Counted from the first letter of the stretch, positions 19,491 through 31,014 are shown. The stretch: DNA of 64,000 nt from an uncultured Alphaproteobacteria bacterium (GCA_944390775.1 CALXQQ010000033.1:1-64000), one strand, 5' to 3'. Translations and numbers: made by a program. Notes: generated by a model not told the origin, from the letters alone.

Positions 19491-19862
19491 ATGCCAACTA
19501 TAAATCAGCTGATTAGAAACCCTAGGAAAGGGGTAGTGAAGAGAAATAAAGTACCGGCTCTTTTGGCCTGTCCTCAGCGTAGAGGTGTTTGTACTCGTGT
19601 GACGACTATGACGCCAAAAAAGCCAAACTCGGCTATGCGTAAGATCGCTCGTGTTCGGTTGACCAGCGGTTTTGAAGTAACGTGTTATATTCCGGGTGAG
19701 GGACATAACTTGCAGGAGCACTCTGTTGTTATGATTCGTGGAGGTCGTGTGAAAGACTTGCCAGGTGTTCGTTATCACATTATTCGTGGTACGTTGGATA
19801 CGCAGGGTGTAAAAGACAGACGTCGTGGTCGGTCTAAGTACGGTGTAAAACGGCCAAAATAG
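19491..19862 (+). CDS. rpsL: 30S ribosomal protein S12
   Basis: 123 aa, standard length. Sits at the decoding centre and affects accuracy. The conserved [11 protein letters not shown] segment (about residues 40-50) has the Lys at which streptomycin resistance changes usually occur in wild-type form, and GGRVKDLPG is intact. AGGAAAGGGG precedes ATG. First gene of the str operon, 68 nt after rpoC, with a promoter in that gap. Confidence 0.98.
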   Translation: MPTINQLIRNPRKGVVKRNKVPALLACPQRRGVCTRVTTMTPKKPNSAMRKIARVRLTSGFEVTCYIPGEGHNLQEHSVVMIRGGRVKDLPGVRYHIIRGTLDTQGVKDRRRGRSKYGVKRPK

Positions 19863-20351
<489 letters not shown>

Positions 20352-20353
20352 TT

Positions 20354-22444
20354 ATGGCGAGAAAAACTAATATCGAGAAGTATAGAAATATCGGCATCAT
20401 GGCTCACATTGATGCTGGAAAGACGACTACTACAGAGCGTATTTTGTTTTACACTGGTCGTTCTCACAAGATTGGTGAGGTGCATGATGGTGCGGCTACC
20501 ATGGACTGGATGGAGCAGGAGCAAGAGCGTGGTATTACGATTACCTCTGCTGCTACGACATGTTTTTGGAAAGATCATCGTATTAACATCATTGATACTC
20601 CTGGTCACGTGGATTTCACGGTTGAGGTGGAGCGTTCTTTGAGGGTTTTGGACGGTGCTGTTGCCGTATTTGATGGCGTTGCGGGTGTGGAGCCTCAATC
20701 TGAGACGGTATGGCGTCAGGCGGATAAGTACAATGTTCCTCGCATATGTTTTGTCAACAAGATGGATCGTACAGGAGCGAATTTTTACCGCTGTGTCGAT
20801 ATGATAGTTGATCGTTTAGGTGCTAAGCCTATTGTTATGCAGTTACCTGATGGTGCAGAGAGTGATTTCATTGGCGTCGTTGATCTGGTTGCTATGAAAG
20901 CATATCACTGGAGAGATGAAACCATGGGGGCGGAGTACGAAACTGTTGAAATTCCTGAGCGTATGAAAGAAAAGGCGCAGGAATATCATGCGAAATTAGT
21001 TGAAATGGCTGTCGAGCAAGATGACGCAATTATGGAAGCGTATCTTGATGGTCAGGAGCCTTCTGTGGAACAGTTGCGTGCATGTATTCGCAAGGGTACG
21101 ATTTCTGGTGCATTTGTTCCTGTTTTCTGCGGTAGTGCGTTTAAGAACAAGGGTGTTCAGACTTTGCTGGATGGTGTGGTTAATTATTTGCCTTCTCCTT
21201 TGGATATTGGTGCGATACAATGTCTTACAGAGGATGGTGAAGAGGCCGTAAAAAATCCGAGCGATGATGAGCCTTTAGCAGCTTTAGCATTCAAGGTTAT
21301 GACGGATCCATTTGTCGGATCTTTGACATTCGTTCGTATTTATTCTGGACGTCTTGATGCTGGTAGCTATGTGTTGAATTCCGTGAAGGATGAAAAAGAG
21401 CGTGTTGGGCGTTTATTGTTGATGCATGCGAATAACCGTGAGGATATAAAAGAAGCGTGTGCTGGCGATATCGTTGCTGTATGTGGTTTGAAATATACCA
21501 CTACTGGTGATACTTTGTGCGCACCGAATAGTCCTGTGATATTGGAAAAGATGGAATTTCCTGAGCCTGTTATTGAGGTTGCTGTTGAGCCTAAATCGAA
21601 GGCTGATCAGGAAAAGATGGGAAATGCCTTATCGCGATTGGCTGCAGAAGATCCTTCATTCTGTGTTAGCTCGAATGTTGAGACAGGTCAGACAATCATT
21701 AAAGGTATGGGTGAATTGCACTTGGAAATCATTGTTGATAGGTTGAAGAGAGAGTTCAAGGTTGATGCCAATGTTGGTGCTCCTCAGGTTGCTTATCGTG
21801 AAACTATTTCCAAGAAGGCCGAAATTGATTATGTTCACAAAAAACAGTCTGGTGGTGCTGGTCAATTCGCGAAAGTTGTTATACAATTTGAGCCGGGTGA
21901 TTATTCTGCGGGACTGGAATTTGAAAGCAAGATTTTCGGTGGTGCGGTTCCGAAGGAATATATCCCGGGTGTGGAGAAAGGACTTAAGGAAATTGCAGAG
22001 AGTGGTTGCTTGATCGGTTTCCCTATAGTCGGGGTTAAGTGTACGCTCGTAGACGGTGCGTATCACGATGTGGACTCCAGCGTGTTGGCTTTCGAGATTG
22101 CAGCGAGAGGTGCGTTCCGTGAAGCTATGAACAAGTGTGGAGCTAAGATTTTAGAGCCTGTTATGACCGTAGAGGTGGTAACTCCTGAGGATTATATGGG
22201 AGATATCATTGGCGATTTGAACAGTCGTCGTGGTCAAGTTATGGGCATGGATCAGAGAGCGAATGCTCGTGTCATTTCTGCAGAAGTGCCTCTAGCAGAG
22301 ATGTTTGGGTACGTGAACACGTTACGCTCTATGAGCCAGGGGCGAGCTCAGTATACTATGCAGTTTGCACGTTATGACGTTGTACCGAATAACGTTGCAG
22401 AAAAAATTATATCTGAGCATAAGGGTTTGGTAAAAGGTGATTAG
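20354..22444 (+). CDS. fusA: Elongation factor G
   Basis: 696 aa. GTPase that drives ribosomal translocation and, with RRF, recycling. G1 [13 protein letters not shown] (about residues 16-28), G3 DTPGHVD, G4 NKMDR, then domains II-V. ATG 20354 was chosen over an in-frame GTG at 20345 because AGGTGG is well spaced for the ATG and the conserved [15 protein letters not shown] begins there. It lies between rpsG and tuf. Confidence 0.98.
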   Translation: MARKTNIEKYRNIGIMAHIDAGKTTTTERILFYTGRSHKIGEVHDGAATMDWMEQEQERGITITSAATTCFWKDHRINIIDTPGHVDFTVEVERSLRVLDGAVAVFDGVAGVEPQSETVWRQADKYNVPRICFVNKMDRTGANFYRCVDMIVDRLGAKPIVMQLPDGAESDFIGVVDLVAMKAYHWRDETMGAEYETVEIPERMKEKAQEYHAKLVEMAVEQDDAIMEAYLDGQEPSVEQLRACIRKGTISGAFVPVFCGSAFKNKGVQTLLDGVVNYLPSPLDIGAIQCLTEDGEEAVKNPSDDEPLAALAFKVMTDPFVGSLTFVRIYSGRLDAGSYVLNSVKDEKERVGRLLLMHANNREDIKEACAGDIVAVCGLKYTTTGDTLCAPNSPVILEKMEFPEPVIEVAVEPKSKADQEKMGNALSRLAAEDPSFCVSSNVETGQTIIKGMGELHLEIIVDRLKREFKVDANVGAPQVAYRETISKKAEIDYVHKKQSGGAGQFAKVVIQFEPGDYSAGLEFESKIFGGAVPKEYIPGVEKGLKEIAESGCLIGFPIVGVKCTLVDGAYHDVDSSVLAFEIAARGAFREAMNKCGAKILEPVMTVEVVTPEDYMGDIIGDLNSRRGQVMGMDQRANARVISAEVPLAEMFGYVNTLRSMSQGRAQYTMQFARYDVVPNNVAEKIISEHKGLVKGD

Positions 22445-22458
22445 TTAGGAGAGAAAAA

Positions 22459-23649
22459 ATGGCAAAAGCAAAATATGAGAGAAATAAACCTCACTGCAAT
22501 ATAGGGACCATTGGTCACGTTGACCATGGTAAGACGACATTGACAGCAGCTATTACTAAGGTGTTGTCTGAGAAGGGTGGTGCTAGCTTTACGGCTTATG
22601 ATCAGATCGATAAAGCTCCTGAAGAGAAGGCTCGTGGTATTACGATTTCCACAGCTCACGTTGAGTATGAGACAGATAAGCGTCACTATGCTCACGTTGA
22701 CTGCCCGGGTCACGCTGACTATGTTAAGAACATGATCACAGGTGCCGCTCAGATGGACGGTGCTATTCTTGTTGTATCTGGTACAGACAGCGTTATGCCT
22801 CAAACAAAAGAGCACATTCTCTTGGCACGTCAGGTCGGTGTTCCTGCTTTGGTGGTATTCATCAACAAGGTTGATATGGTTGACGATCCTGATATGTTGG
22901 ATTTGGTCGAAATGGAGATCAAAGAGACTCTCGAGAAATATGAGTTCCCTGCAGATGAAATTCCTATAATTCGTGGTAGCGCTCTGTGTGCTTTGGAAGG
23001 CAAGAATGACGAAGTTGGTAAGAACAAAATTTTCGAGTTGATGGATGCTATCGACAGATATATTCCTCAGCCTGAGCGTCCAAAGGACAAGCCTTTCTTG
23101 ATGCCTATCGAAGATGTTTTCTCAATTTCCGGTCGTGGTACAGTTGTTACAGGTCGTGTTGAGCGCGGTGTGATTAAGGTTGGTGACGAAGTCGAAATCG
23201 TTGGTATTAAAGCAACTCAGAAGACTGTTGTTACCGGTGTAGAGATGTTCCGCAAATTGTTGGATCAAGGTGAAGCTGGAGATAACGTAGGTTGTTTGCT
23301 TCGTGGTACAAAGCGCGAAGAAGTGGAGCGTGGTCAGGTTTTGGCTGCTCCTGGCACCATTACTCCTCATACAAAATTTGAGTGCGAGGCTTATATCTTG
23401 ACAAAAGAGGAAGGTGGTCGTCACACAGCGTTCTTCAACGGATATCGTCCTCAGTTTTATTTCAGAACGACTGACGTTACAGGAAATGTTCAGTTGCAGG
23501 ATGGTGTAGAAATGGTCATGCCTGGCGATAACGTTCGTCTGAGTGTTGAACTAATTGCACCTATCGCTATGGACGAAGGATTACGTTTTGCTATTCGTGA
23601 AGGTGGACGTACTGTTGGTGCTGGTGTTGTCACGAAGATCATTGCTTAA
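22459..23649 (+). CDS. tuf: Elongation factor Tu
   Basis: 396 aa. Delivers aminoacyl-tRNA to the ribosome. G1 [10 protein letters not shown] (residues 18-27), G3 [11 protein letters not shown]4 NKVDMVDD, and beta-barrel domains II and III ending [15 protein letters not shown] precedes ATG. It is 11 nt from rpsJ, so the str and S10 operons are joined. Only this copy is in the window. Confidence 0.99.
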   Translation: MAKAKYERNKPHCNIGTIGHVDHGKTTLTAAITKVLSEKGGASFTAYDQIDKAPEEKARGITISTAHVEYETDKRHYAHVDCPGHADYVKNMITGAAQMDGAILVVSGTDSVMPQTKEHILLARQVGVPALVVFINKVDMVDDPDMLDLVEMEIKETLEKYEFPADEIPIIRGSALCALEGKNDEVGKNKIFELMDAIDRYIPQPERPKDKPFLMPIEDVFSISGRGTVVTGRVERGVIKVGDEVEIVGIKATQKTVVTGVEMFRKLLDQGEAGDNVGCLLRGTKREEVERGQVLAAPGTITPHTKFECEAYILTKEEGGRHTAFFNGYRPQFYFRTTDVTGNVQLQDGVEMVMPGDNVRLSVELIAPIAMDEGLRFAIREGGRTVGAGVVTKIIA

Positions 23650-23660
23650 CTGGAGGGGAT

Positions 23661-23975
23661 ATGAACGCGCAGTGCATTCGCATATGTCTTAAGGCATACG
23701 ATCACAGGATATTGGATTATTCTACTCATGAGATCGTGATGACGGCAAAAAGAACGGGCGCGCGCGTTCGTGGCCCTGTTCCTTTGCCAAATAAAACGGA
23801 GCGCTTTACTGTTTTGCGCTCTCCGCATATTTATAAGAAATCTCGCGAACAGTTTGAGCAGCGGACTCATAAGAGATTGGTGGATATATTTGATTGCCCT
23901 CCTCAAACGGTGGATGCTTTGATGAAATTAGAGCTAGCTGCCGGTGTGGATGTGGAAATAAAGTTACTGGGTTAA
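23661..23975 (+). CDS. rpsJ: 30S ribosomal protein S10 / NusE
   Basis: 104 aa, standard length. Part of the 30S head and, as NusE, of transcription antitermination complexes. Conserved [12 protein letters not shown]-type start (here [12 protein letters not shown]) and the basic loop with [23 protein letters not shown] lies before ATG. First gene of the S10 set; rplC starts 4 nt after its stop. Confidence 0.97.
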   Translation: MNAQCIRICLKAYDHRILDYSTHEIVMTAKRTGARVRGPVPLPNKTERFTVLRSPHIYKKSREQFEQRTHKRLVDIFDCPPQTVDALMKLELAAGVDVEIKLLG

Positions 23976-23979
23976 GAAC

Positions 23980-24615
23980 ATGCGTTCAGGTTTATTAGGA
24001 AAAAAAATAGGAATGACTCGTGTCTTCATGGAAGACGGCAGTCAGTGTGCTGTAACCGTTTTGCAGATACAGCCACATGAGGTTTTGAGTCACAAGACTA
24101 TAGATAAGCATGGTTATGAGGCTGTTGTTGTCGGAACTGAAGAGACATCTGAGAATAGGCTTAGTAAGCCAATGAGAGGTTTTTTTAAGGGATTGCCTAG
24201 TGGAAAATTTTACAAGCAGTTGCGTGAATTTCGCATGAATTCTGCTGATTTTCCTGCGGTTGGTACTGTGTATGGTGCTGATTTTTTCTCTCCCAATCAA
24301 TTTGTGGATGTCACTGGCGTATCTATTGGTAAGGGATTTGCCGGAGGTATGAAGCGGCATAATTTCGGTGGTTTGAGAGCATCTCACGGTGTATCAATTT
24401 CGCATAGAAGCCATGGTTCCACTGGAAACCGTGAAGACCCTGGTAAGGTGTTTAAGGGTAAGAAGATGGCAGGTCATTTAGGACATGTTCAGGTGACATT
24501 ACAGAATCTCAAAGTATGTCGTGTAGAGGGCGATTTGCTTTTGGTTCGTGGAGCGGTTCCTGGATGTGAAGGTTCCTATGTATTGATTCGCGATGCTGTG
24601 AAAAAAGGAGCTTGA
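23980..24615 (+). CDS. rplC: 50S ribosomal protein L3
   Basis: 211 aa. Early 23S rRNA binder whose long finger reaches the peptidyl transferase centre. GLLGKKIGMTRVF opens the protein; the finger has HGSTGNREDPGKVFKGKKMA (about residues 144-163). By alignment from memory with E. coli L3, the Glu in GNREDPG falls where E. coli has the glutamine methylated by PrmB. The visible Shine-Dalgarno is weak, so it may be coupled to rpsJ. rplD follows 2 nt after the stop. Confidence 0.97.
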   Translation: MRSGLLGKKIGMTRVFMEDGSQCAVTVLQIQPHEVLSHKTIDKHGYEAVVVGTEETSENRLSKPMRGFFKGLPSGKFYKQLREFRMNSADFPAVGTVYGADFFSPNQFVDVTGVSIGKGFAGGMKRHNFGGLRASHGVSISHRSHGSTGNREDPGKVFKGKKMAGHLGHVQVTLQNLKVCRVEGDLLLVRGAVPGCEGSYVLIRDAVKKGA

Positions 24616-24617
24616 TC

Positions 24618-25238
24618 ATGAAGTTGCAAGTGTTGAAATTAGATGGTACCAGCAGTGGTGAGATTTCTCTAGATGATGCTATCTTTGCGATCGAGCCAAA
24701 GACTGAGAGTTTATCAGATGTTGTTCGTTGGCAATTAGCTCGTCGGCAAGCTGGTACTCATGCTGTAAAAGGGCGCAGTGATGTTGCTCGGACTGGTAAG
24801 AAGTTATATCGTCAGAAAGGGACGGGACGTGCTCGTCATGGTGCTCGTACTGCCAATATTTTTGTCGGTGGTGGTGTGATTTTCGGACCGGTTCCTCGTT
24901 CTCATGCTTTTAAGATTAATCGCAAGGTACGTCAGTTGGCGTTGAAGACCATGCTGAGCTTAAAGGTTCGCGAGAATAATTTGGTTGTGTTGGAAGATTT
25001 GGTAGTTGCGGATGGAAAGACCAAGACGTTATTGGCTTCCTTGCAGAATTTGTCTTTGAAGTCGGCTCTATTTGTAGACGGTGAGACTTTTGATACAGGT
25101 TTTGCTCGTGCTTGTGCCAATATTTATGGTGTCGATATGATTCCTGCTTGTGGTTTGAACGTTTATGATGGTTTGAAGCATGAAAAAATCGTGCTGACAC
25201 GAGCAGCTGCGGATCTTATTCAAGAGCGGTTGAGGTAG
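24618..25238 (+). CDS. rplD: 50S ribosomal protein L4
   Basis: 206 aa. Binds 23S rRNA domain I and lines the exit tunnel with its extended loop (KLYRQKGTGRARHGA, about residues 58-72). In E. coli L4 also represses the S10 operon; no matching leader structure was identified here. ATG 24618 with GGAG upstream was preferred to an in-frame TTG at 24612 that overlaps rplC. Confidence 0.97.
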   Translation: MKLQVLKLDGTSSGEISLDDAIFAIEPKTESLSDVVRWQLARRQAGTHAVKGRSDVARTGKKLYRQKGTGRARHGARTANIFVGGGVIFGPVPRSHAFKINRKVRQLALKTMLSLKVRENNLVVLEDLVVADGKTKTLLASLQNLSLKSALFVDGETFDTGFARACANIYGVDMIPACGLNVYDGLKHEKIVLTRAAADLIQERLR

Positions 25239-25242
25239 TGAC

Positions 25243-25524
25243 ATGATATCGAAGTATGATTGTTTAATTGCCCCTGTGATGACAGAAAAAACGAGTAATG
25301 CAGACAGTGGCGTGCATGTTTTTCAGGTTAATCCTTGTTCTACGAAGGCAGATGTTCGTAGAGCGGTTGAGGATATTTTTAAGGTTAGCGTCGCTGCTGT
25401 TAATATTTTGAACAGGCCTGGTAAAAGGAAGCAGTTTCGAGGAAGACGTGGTGTGACTGCGGATCGAAAATTTGCTATTGTTCGATTGAGCGAGGGCTCT
25501 ATAAATTTTGAAGGTGGATTCTAA
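25243..25524 (+). CDS. rplW: 50S ribosomal protein L23
   Basis: 93 aa, standard length. Sits at the tunnel exit and docks trigger factor and SRP. The conserved PVMTEKTS (residues 8-15) and the basic loop [11 protein letters not shown] (about 64-74) are present. The stop TAA shares its last base with the rplB ATG, indicating translational coupling. Confidence 0.96.
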   Translation: MISKYDCLIAPVMTEKTSNADSGVHVFQVNPCSTKADVRRAVEDIFKVSVAAVNILNRPGKRKQFRGRRGVTADRKFAIVRLSEGSINFEGGF

Positions 25525-26351
25525 TGGCTTTGAAGACATATAAGCCGGTAGCACCCGGTTCACGCGGTTTGGTATTGGTTGATCGTTCTGCGCTTTGGAA
25601 GGGCAGACCGCATAAAGGATTAGTCCATGGCAAGTCAGCAACAGGCGGACGTAATGCTCATGGTCATATTACATCTTGGCATCGTTGTAGAGGTCATAAG
25701 AAACTCTATCGTGATATTGATTTTATCCGTGGTAAGAAAGGGGTAGAAGCAGTTGTAGAGCGTATAGAGTATGATCCTAATCGTACGGCATTTATCGCTT
25801 TGATAAAGTATGAAGATGGTGAGTATTCTTATATCACAGCGCCTCAGAAGCTGAACGTTGGTGATCATGTTATTTCCGACGATAAGGTTGATGTGAGAGT
25901 TGGGAATTGCATGAGATTGAGCAATATTCCTGTTGGTACGATGGTGCACAACATAGAATTTCGTCTAGGCAAGGGAGCTCAATTTGCGAGAGCTGCCGGA
26001 ACTTATGGACAAGTTGTTGGTCGCGATTCTGGTAAAGTTATTGTTAAGCTGTCATCTGGTGAAGTACGCTTGATAAATGGCGAATGTCATGCTACTATAG
26101 GTGCGGTTTCGAACCCGGATCAGAAGAACATTAATTTGGGAAAGGCTGGACGGAGTCGTTGGTTGGGTTGGCGTCCATTTAACCGTGGTTCCGCTATGAA
26201 TCCGGTCGATCACCCTCACGGTGGTGGTGAAGGTAAGACCAAGAGCGGAAGACAGCCTGTTACCCCTTGGGGTATTCCAACTAAGGGATATAAGACTCGT
26301 AAGAAGGCTAAGCCCTCGGATAAGTTTATTTTGACTCGTAGAAAGAAGTAG
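25524..26351 (+). CDS. rplB: 50S ribosomal protein L2
   Basis: 275 aa. Needed for subunit joining and peptidyl transferase activity. The universally conserved [12 protein letters not shown] segment, with its functional His, lies around residues 226-237. The C-terminal [11 protein letters not shown] tail is normal. Start overlaps the rplW stop by one base. Confidence 0.98.
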   Translation: MALKTYKPVAPGSRGLVLVDRSALWKGRPHKGLVHGKSATGGRNAHGHITSWHRCRGHKKLYRDIDFIRGKKGVEAVVERIEYDPNRTAFIALIKYEDGEYSYITAPQKLNVGDHVISDDKVDVRVGNCMRLSNIPVGTMVHNIEFRLGKGAQFARAAGTYGQVVGRDSGKVIVKLSSGEVRLINGECHATIGAVSNPDQKNINLGKAGRSRWLGWRPFNRGSAMNPVDHPHGGGEGKTKSGRQPVTPWGIPTKGYKTRKKAKPSDKFILTRRKK

Positions 26352-26358
26352 GTTATAG

Positions 26359-26637
26359 ATGGCACGTTCTGTATGGAAAGGTCCTTTTGTGGACGGATAT
26401 TTACTTAAGAAGGCGAAAGCTGTGTTGGATTCCGGACGTCGTGATCCGATTAAGACATGGTCTAGGCGTTCTACATTGATCCCTGATTTTGTCGGCGTGA
26501 CATTTTTGGTGCACAATGGTCGCAAGTTTATACCGGTATTGGTTACTGAGGAGATGATTGGACACAAGTTGGGTGAATTCGCTCCAACAAGAACGTTCAA
26601 TGGCCATGCTGGTGATAAAAAAGCGACGAGAGGGTAG
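26359..26637 (+). CDS. rpsS: 30S ribosomal protein S19
   Basis: 92 aa, standard length. 30S head protein that contacts S13 and the A-site region. [13 protein letters not shown] opens it; [14 protein letters not shown] and [11 protein letters not shown] are the conserved core. Lies 7 nt after rplB and 9 nt before rplV. Confidence 0.97.
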   Translation: MARSVWKGPFVDGYLLKKAKAVLDSGRRDPIKTWSRRSTLIPDFVGVTFLVHNGRKFIPVLVTEEMIGHKLGEFAPTRTFNGHAGDKKATRG

Positions 26638-26646
26638 GAGAGAGTT

Positions 26647-27018
26647 ATGGCTAAAAGGTTGCGCATAGCACAGACCTCAATAGACGTGGTAGCAAAGAAT
26701 CGTATGGTTCTGGCTTCTCCGCGTAAGGTGAATTTGGTGGCGAAAATGATTCGCGGTATGTCCGTTGCTCGGGCGTTAGACTCTCTGCAATTTTGCAAGA
26801 AGGCAGTAGCTAGAGACGTGAGAAAGACTCTGTTATCTGCGATTGCAAATGCTGAGAATAATTATTCGTTGGATGTAGATTTGCTCAGAGTAAAAGAAGC
26901 CTATGTCGGTAAGGCGCTCACTTTGCGACGCTTTATGGCTAGAGCGAAAGGTAGCGGATCTCCTATCCGTAAGAAGTTTAGTCATTTGACAGTAGTATTG
27001 TGCGAGGCAGAGGTTTAG
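26647..27018 (+). CDS. rplV: 50S ribosomal protein L22
   Basis: 123 aa. Spans all six 23S domains; its beta-hairpin (around residues 90-105, [20 protein letters not shown]) lines the exit tunnel near the macrolide site. A short N-terminal extension (about 12 residues) precedes the conserved [11 protein letters not shown]-type region, here [19 protein letters not shown] lies before ATG. Confidence 0.96.
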   Translation: MAKRLRIAQTSIDVVAKNRMVLASPRKVNLVAKMIRGMSVARALDSLQFCKKAVARDVRKTLLSAIANAENNYSLDVDLLRVKEAYVGKALTLRRFMARAKGSGSPIRKKFSHLTVVLCEAEV

Positions 27019-27019
27019 T

Positions 27020-27698
27020 ATGGGACAAAAGATAAATCCTAATTCACTGCGCCTGGGAATAATTCGCAATTGGGATTCCTGTTGGTATTCGAAAAATGAG
27101 TTCCCTAAGTTACTGCGGCAGGATTATGAGGTTCGTAAGTTTTTGCAAGGGCGTTTGAAGCAAGCGGGCGTAGCTAGAGTTGTGTTGGAGAGAATGGCCA
27201 AAAAAATGGTCGTGACCATTCATACTGCTCGTCCTGGCGTGATAATTGGTAAGAAGGGCAACGATATCGAAAAATTGCGCGATGATCTTGCTCGTATAGC
27301 CGGATCAGATGTTGCTTTGAACATAGTAGAAATTCGCAAGCCCGATGTTGATGCGCGTTTGGTGGCAAGTTCTATTGCATCTCAGATTGAGAAGCGCGTT
27401 GGTTTTCGTCGTGCGGTTAAGCGTGCTATGCAGTCCACTTTGAGGGCTGGAGGTCTTGGCATCAGGGTCAATTGTTCTGGTCGATTGGGTGGTGCTGAAA
27501 TTGCTCGTATGGAGTGGTATAGAGAAGGTCAGGTTCCTTTGCATACTCTGAGAGCTGATATTGATTATGGTTTTTGCGTCGCCAATACCACCTATGGAAC
27601 GATAGGTATCAAGGTGTGGATATATAGGGGTGAGTTGTTTAACTCGAAGCGGATATTTTTGCCGAAACGTATCGGTGACAGACAGGATAAGGAGTAGT
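27020..27698 (+). CDS. rpsC: 30S ribosomal protein S3
   Basis: 225 aa. KH-domain protein at the mRNA entry channel with helicase activity. [12 protein letters not shown] opens it; the KH motif [14 protein letters not shown] is at about residues 73-86. The C-terminal [18 protein letters not shown] is conserved. Starts 1 nt after rplV and ends just before rplP, implying coupling. Confidence 0.97.
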
Positions 27699-27700
27699 AC

Positions 27701-28111
27701 ATGTTATCTCCAGCAAGAATGAAGTTTCGCAAGCAGTTTAAGGGAAGAGTGAAGGGTATTGCTTCTCGTGGCTTTTCTTTGAGTTTTGGATCCTTTGGTT
27801 TGAAGGCGTTGGAGCCTGCGCGAATCACAGCAGCTCAGATTGAGGCTGCACGTAGAGCTATTACTCGTCATATGAGACGTGTTGGTAAGGTCTGGATTCG
27901 CATATATCCAAATGTGCCAGTTTCTCAAAAGCCTGCGGAAGTACGTATGGGAAGTGGCAAGGGAAGCGTTGAATATTGGGCATGCAGGGTTTATCCTGGC
28001 ACAGTCATGTTCGAGATGGACGGTGTTGGTGAGAACATTGCTCGTGAAGCTTTGGCTCTGGCCGCAGCTAAATTGCCTGTTGCTACTAAGATAGTGGTCA
28101 GAGGAGCGTAG
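27701..28111 (+). CDS. rplP: 50S ribosomal protein L16
   Basis: 136 aa, standard length. Sits near the A-site tRNA elbow. The [17 protein letters not shown] start and the [14 protein letters not shown] segment (about residues 84-97) are diagnostic. A GGAGTAG-type site overlaps the rpsC end; rpmC starts 2 nt after the stop. Confidence 0.97.
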   Translation: MLSPARMKFRKQFKGRVKGIASRGFSLSFGSFGLKALEPARITAAQIEAARRAITRHMRRVGKVWIRIYPNVPVSQKPAEVRMGSGKGSVEYWACRVYPGTVMFEMDGVGENIAREALALAAAKLPVATKIVVRGA

Positions 28112-28113
28112 AT

Positions 28114-28287
28114 ATGGCGAAGAAGACAGTTTTGAGTGATTTGGATTCCGCAAAATTGGAGATGATGCGTATTCGTTTTCGTATGGTGATGGGGGAGGCA
28201 GTTGCTCCTCATGTTATAAAAAATGCTCGTAAGAATGTGGCGAAGATGACAAGATTAGCTCAAGCGAATGAGGGGAAAGATGCCTAG
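28114..28287 (+). CDS. rpmC: 50S ribosomal protein L29
   Basis: 57 aa, translated by hand. Two-helix protein at the tunnel exit next to L23. It matches L29 by position between rplP and rpsQ, by length, and by the [15 protein letters not shown] helix and the [14 protein letters not shown] helix. It is a divergent member: the usual LRF-Q--G-L block is only partly kept. GAGGAG precedes ATG. Its 3' end overlaps rpsQ by 8 nt. Confidence 0.9.
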   Translation: MAKKTVLSDLDSAKLEMMRIRFRMVMGEAVAPHVIKNARKNVAKMTRLAQANEGKDA

Positions 28288-28513
28288 GCGTATTTTAGAG
28301 GGTGTAGTAACCAGTAATGCATGTGACAAGACAGTGACTGTGTTAGTGACTCGTCGAGTTGTTCACCCGAAATATAAGAAGTACATGAATATTACGAAAA
28401 AGTATCATGCTCATGATGAGAAGAATATTCATGCGGTCGGAGATCATGTTTTGATAGGAGAAACTCCTCCGATTTCTAAAACAAAACGTTGGATTGTGTT
28501 GGACAAGGAGTAG
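28280..28513 (+). CDS. rpsQ: 30S ribosomal protein S17
   Basis: 77 aa. Primary 16S binder with an OB fold. [19 protein letters not shown] opens it; [20 protein letters not shown] and [18 protein letters not shown] are conserved. ATG 28280 was chosen over an in-frame ATG at 28268 because AGGGGAA is spaced for it and homologs begin near here. It overlaps the rpmC end. Confidence 0.95.
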   Translation: MPRRILEGVVTSNACDKTVTVLVTRRVVHPKYKKYMNITKKYHAHDEKNIHAVGDHVLIGETPPISKTKRWIVLDKE

Positions 28514-28519
28514 TTAGCA

Positions 28520-28888
28520 ATGATACAGATGCAGTCTTGTTTGAATGTTGCCGATAATTCCGGTGCGCGCAAGTTGATGTGTATAAAGGTGTTAGGCGGT
28601 GCAGGTCGTCGGTACGCTGGAGTGGGTGATACGATTGTGGCCTCTGTTAAGGAAGCCATTCCCAATGCGAAGGTAAAGGCCGGAGACGTAGTACAGGCTA
28701 TTGTTGTAAGAACAGCAGCTCCTATTTATCGAAAGGACGGCAGTATTGTTCGTTTTGATAGTAATGCAGCTGTATTGATCAATAAGCAGGGAGAGCCTAT
28801 TGGAACGCGTGTTTTTGGTCCTGTGACGAGAGAGTTAAGGGCGAAAAATATGATGAAGATTGTCTCATTGGCTCCGGAGGTATTATAA
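28520..28888 (+). CDS. rplN: 50S ribosomal protein L14
   Basis: 122 aa, standard length. Interface protein forming intersubunit bridges. [18 protein letters not shown] opens it, and [19 protein letters not shown] closes it, both diagnostic. First gene of the spc set. Its stop overlaps the rplX ATG by one base, with GGAGG just upstream. Confidence 0.98.
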   Translation: MIQMQSCLNVADNSGARKLMCIKVLGGAGRRYAGVGDTIVASVKEAIPNAKVKAGDVVQAIVVRTAAPIYRKDGSIVRFDSNAAVLINKQGEPIGTRVFGPVTRELRAKNMMKIVSLAPEVL

Positions 28889-29211
28889 TGGAGAAAATAG
28901 CTAAGTGGCGTATCAAGAAGGGCGATACTGTTCAGGTAATTGCCGGTAAAGACAAGGGAACGCAAGGAGAGATCTTGCGTGTTTTGAGGGACGATTGTAG
29001 AGTAGTGGTTAAGGGCGTCAATGTGCGTGTGAAGCATCGTAAGCCATCAGCGACATCTCCTGGCGGATTAGAGCGTGAAGAGAGGAGTATTCATGTTTCT
29101 AATGTTATGTTGGTAGATCCGACAGACAATAAGCCGGCAAGAGTTGGTTTCAAAATGGTGGATGATAAGAAAGTGCGTGTTTCCAAGCGTACAGGAGCCG
29201 TAATAGGGTAG
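28888..29211 (+). CDS. rplX: 50S ribosomal protein L24
   Basis: 107 aa. KOW-domain protein that starts 50S assembly. [19 protein letters not shown] (about residues 11-29) is the KOW motif. The start overlaps the rplN stop (TAATG), so translation is probably coupled. Confidence 0.97.
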   Translation: MEKIAKWRIKKGDTVQVIAGKDKGTQGEILRVLRDDCRVVVKGVNVRVKHRKPSATSPGGLEREERSIHVSNVMLVDPTDNKPARVGFKMVDDKKVRVSKRTGAVIG

Positions 29212-29219
29212 AGTTAGTT

Positions 29220-29759
29220 ATGGCACGGTTAAAGAAACAATATACAGAAAAGATTGTTCCAGAGTTGAAGAAGCAGCTGGGATTAAAAAATGATCTTCAG
29301 GTACCTGCTCTGAAGAAGATTGTCCTGAATATGGGCATAGGAGAGGCTGTTACAGATAGCAAGTACATAAAGCTAGCGGTGGAGGAGTTGACTCTGATCG
29401 CTGGACAGCGTGCTGTAGCTACTACTGCGCGTAAATCTGTGGCTGGGTTTAAGATTCGTCAAGGGCAGAAGATTGGCGCGATGGTGACATTGCGTGGTGA
29501 TCGCATGTACGAATTTTTGGATCGTTTGATTAACATTGCTTTGCCACGTGTTAGGGACTTTCATGGTTTATCCAGAAAGGCATTTGATGGAAATGGAAAC
29601 TACTCTTTCGGAATAAAAGAGCAGATTATTTTCCCTGAGGTTGCGGTTAGCAGTGTAGATAATATTCGCGGGTTGAATATTTCGGTGGTGACAAATACCA
29701 GTAACGATGAGCATGCAGCTGCGTTGCTGAAATCGTTTGATTTTCCGTTTATGGTTTAG
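29220..29759 (+). CDS. rplE: 50S ribosomal protein L5
   Basis: 179 aa, standard length. Binds 5S rRNA and contacts the P-site tRNA. Conserved VLNMGIGEA (about residues 35-43), [12 protein letters not shown] and the C-terminal GLNISVVTN segment. Lies between rplX and rpsN as in the standard spc order. Confidence 0.98.
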   Translation: MARLKKQYTEKIVPELKKQLGLKNDLQVPALKKIVLNMGIGEAVTDSKYIKLAVEELTLIAGQRAVATTARKSVAGFKIRQGQKIGAMVTLRGDRMYEFLDRLINIALPRVRDFHGLSRKAFDGNGNYSFGIKEQIIFPEVAVSSVDNIRGLNISVVTNTSNDEHAAALLKSFDFPFMV

Positions 29760-29771
29760 GGAGAAAGTGTA

Positions 29772-30077
29772 ATGGCTCGTTTGAGTAGTATCAACTCTGC
29801 AGATCGGATTCGTAAGAAGGTAGAGGCCTGGAAAAATCGTCGTAGCAAGCTGAAGGCATTGATAATGAACAGGGAAGCGTCCCCTGAAGAAAGGTTTGCG
29901 GCTCAGTTGAAATTGGCTGCTATGCCGAGAACATCTTCAGCTACTAGGATACGTAATCGTTGTATGATTACTGGTCGTGCTAGAGGAGTATATCGTAAGT
30001 TTAATATTTCGCGTATTATGTTGAGGGAAATGGCATCTGAAGGCTTAATTCCCGGAATGCGTAAAGCAAGTTGGTAA
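29772..30077 (+). CDS. rpsN: 30S ribosomal protein S14
   Basis: 101 aa, the full-length zinc-free form without CxxC pairs. 30S head protein near the decoding site. The C-terminal CMITGRARGVYRKFNISRI and GMRKASW are diagnostic. GGGAGAAAG precedes ATG. Confidence 0.97.
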   Translation: MARLSSINSADRIRKKVEAWKNRRSKLKALIMNREASPEERFAAQLKLAAMPRTSSATRIRNRCMITGRARGVYRKFNISRIMLREMASEGLIPGMRKASW

Positions 30078-30089
30078 TGGAGAAATAGC

Positions 30090-30479
30090 ATGACAGATCC
30101 TATTGCAGATATGTTGGCAAGAATAAAAAACGCCTGTGCTCGTAATTTTGAAACGGTAGATGTACCAGCTTCTAATGTGAAGGCTGGTATTTTGCGTGTT
30201 TTGGAGAGAGAAGGCTATATAAATGGATTTCAGGAAGTTGAGCATGAGGGTAGACGCATGTTACGTGTTGCTCTGCGTTATCATGCAGGTCGTCCTGTGA
30301 TTAGCATGTTGGACAGAGTGTCCAAACCCAGTCGTAGAGTGTTTGCGAAGCTGAAGAAAATCGGGTTAGTCTTTAATGGATTTGGCATTTTTGTCCTATC
30401 CACTTCAAAAGGTGTTATGTCCGATGCTGAAGCTCGCGAAAATAATGTTGGTGGCGAGATATTGTGTAAGGTGTTCTAA
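30090..30479 (+). CDS. rpsH: 30S ribosomal protein S8
   Basis: 129 aa. Binds the central domain of 16S rRNA; in E. coli it represses the spc operon. MTDPIADMLARIKNA opens it, and STSKGVMSDAEAREN-VGGE is near the C-terminus. Its stop overlaps the rplF ATG by one base. Confidence 0.97.
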   Translation: MTDPIADMLARIKNACARNFETVDVPASNVKAGILRVLEREGYINGFQEVEHEGRRMLRVALRYHAGRPVISMLDRVSKPSRRVFAKLKKIGLVFNGFGIFVLSTSKGVMSDAEARENNVGGEILCKVF

Positions 30480-31012
30480 TGTCGAGAGTCGGAAAGCATC
30501 CCATAGATATACCTGCTGGAGTCGAAGTTACTTTGACCGATGGTATGTTGAGGGCAAAAGGAAAAAATGGGGAATTTCATTTTCAGGTACATGAAAGTGT
30601 CCATGCAGAAATAGTTGATGGTAAGGTAGTGTTTAAGCCTGGAGATGATGCGAGAACAACAAGAGCTCATTGGGGAACTTGTCGTGCTATAGTAGCTAAG
30701 GGATTGGCTGGTTTGAGCACATTGTTCGTGAAAAAGCTGAATCTGGTTGGTGTAGGTTATAAGGCGAATGTTCAAGGGCAAAATTTGGTTTTGCAGCTTG
30801 GTTATAGCCATGATATAATTTTCCCTATACCATCTGATGTGAAGATTGCGTGTGAATCTCCTACTGTGATAGTTGTATCTGGAGCAGATGCACAGAGAGT
30901 TGGAGAGACGATTCGAAATATTCAGAAGTTTCGTAAGCCTGAGCCCTATAAAGGTAAGGGTGTGTTGATAGAGGGTCAATACGTGTATCGTAAAGAAGGG
31001 AAGAAGAAATAG
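30479..31012 (+). CDS. rplF: 50S ribosomal protein L6
   Basis: 177 aa, standard length. Sits near the GTPase-associated centre. [17 protein letters not shown] opens it, and [20 protein letters not shown] closes the second domain. Overlaps rpsH by one base; rplR follows 2 nt later. Confidence 0.97.
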   Translation: MSRVGKHPIDIPAGVEVTLTDGMLRAKGKNGEFHFQVHESVHAEIVDGKVVFKPGDDARTTRAHWGTCRAIVAKGLAGLSTLFVKKLNLVGVGYKANVQGQNLVLQLGYSHDIIFPIPSDVKIACESPTVIVVSGADAQRVGETIRNIQKFRKPEPYKGKGVLIEGQYVYRKEGKKK

Positions 31013-31014
31013 CC

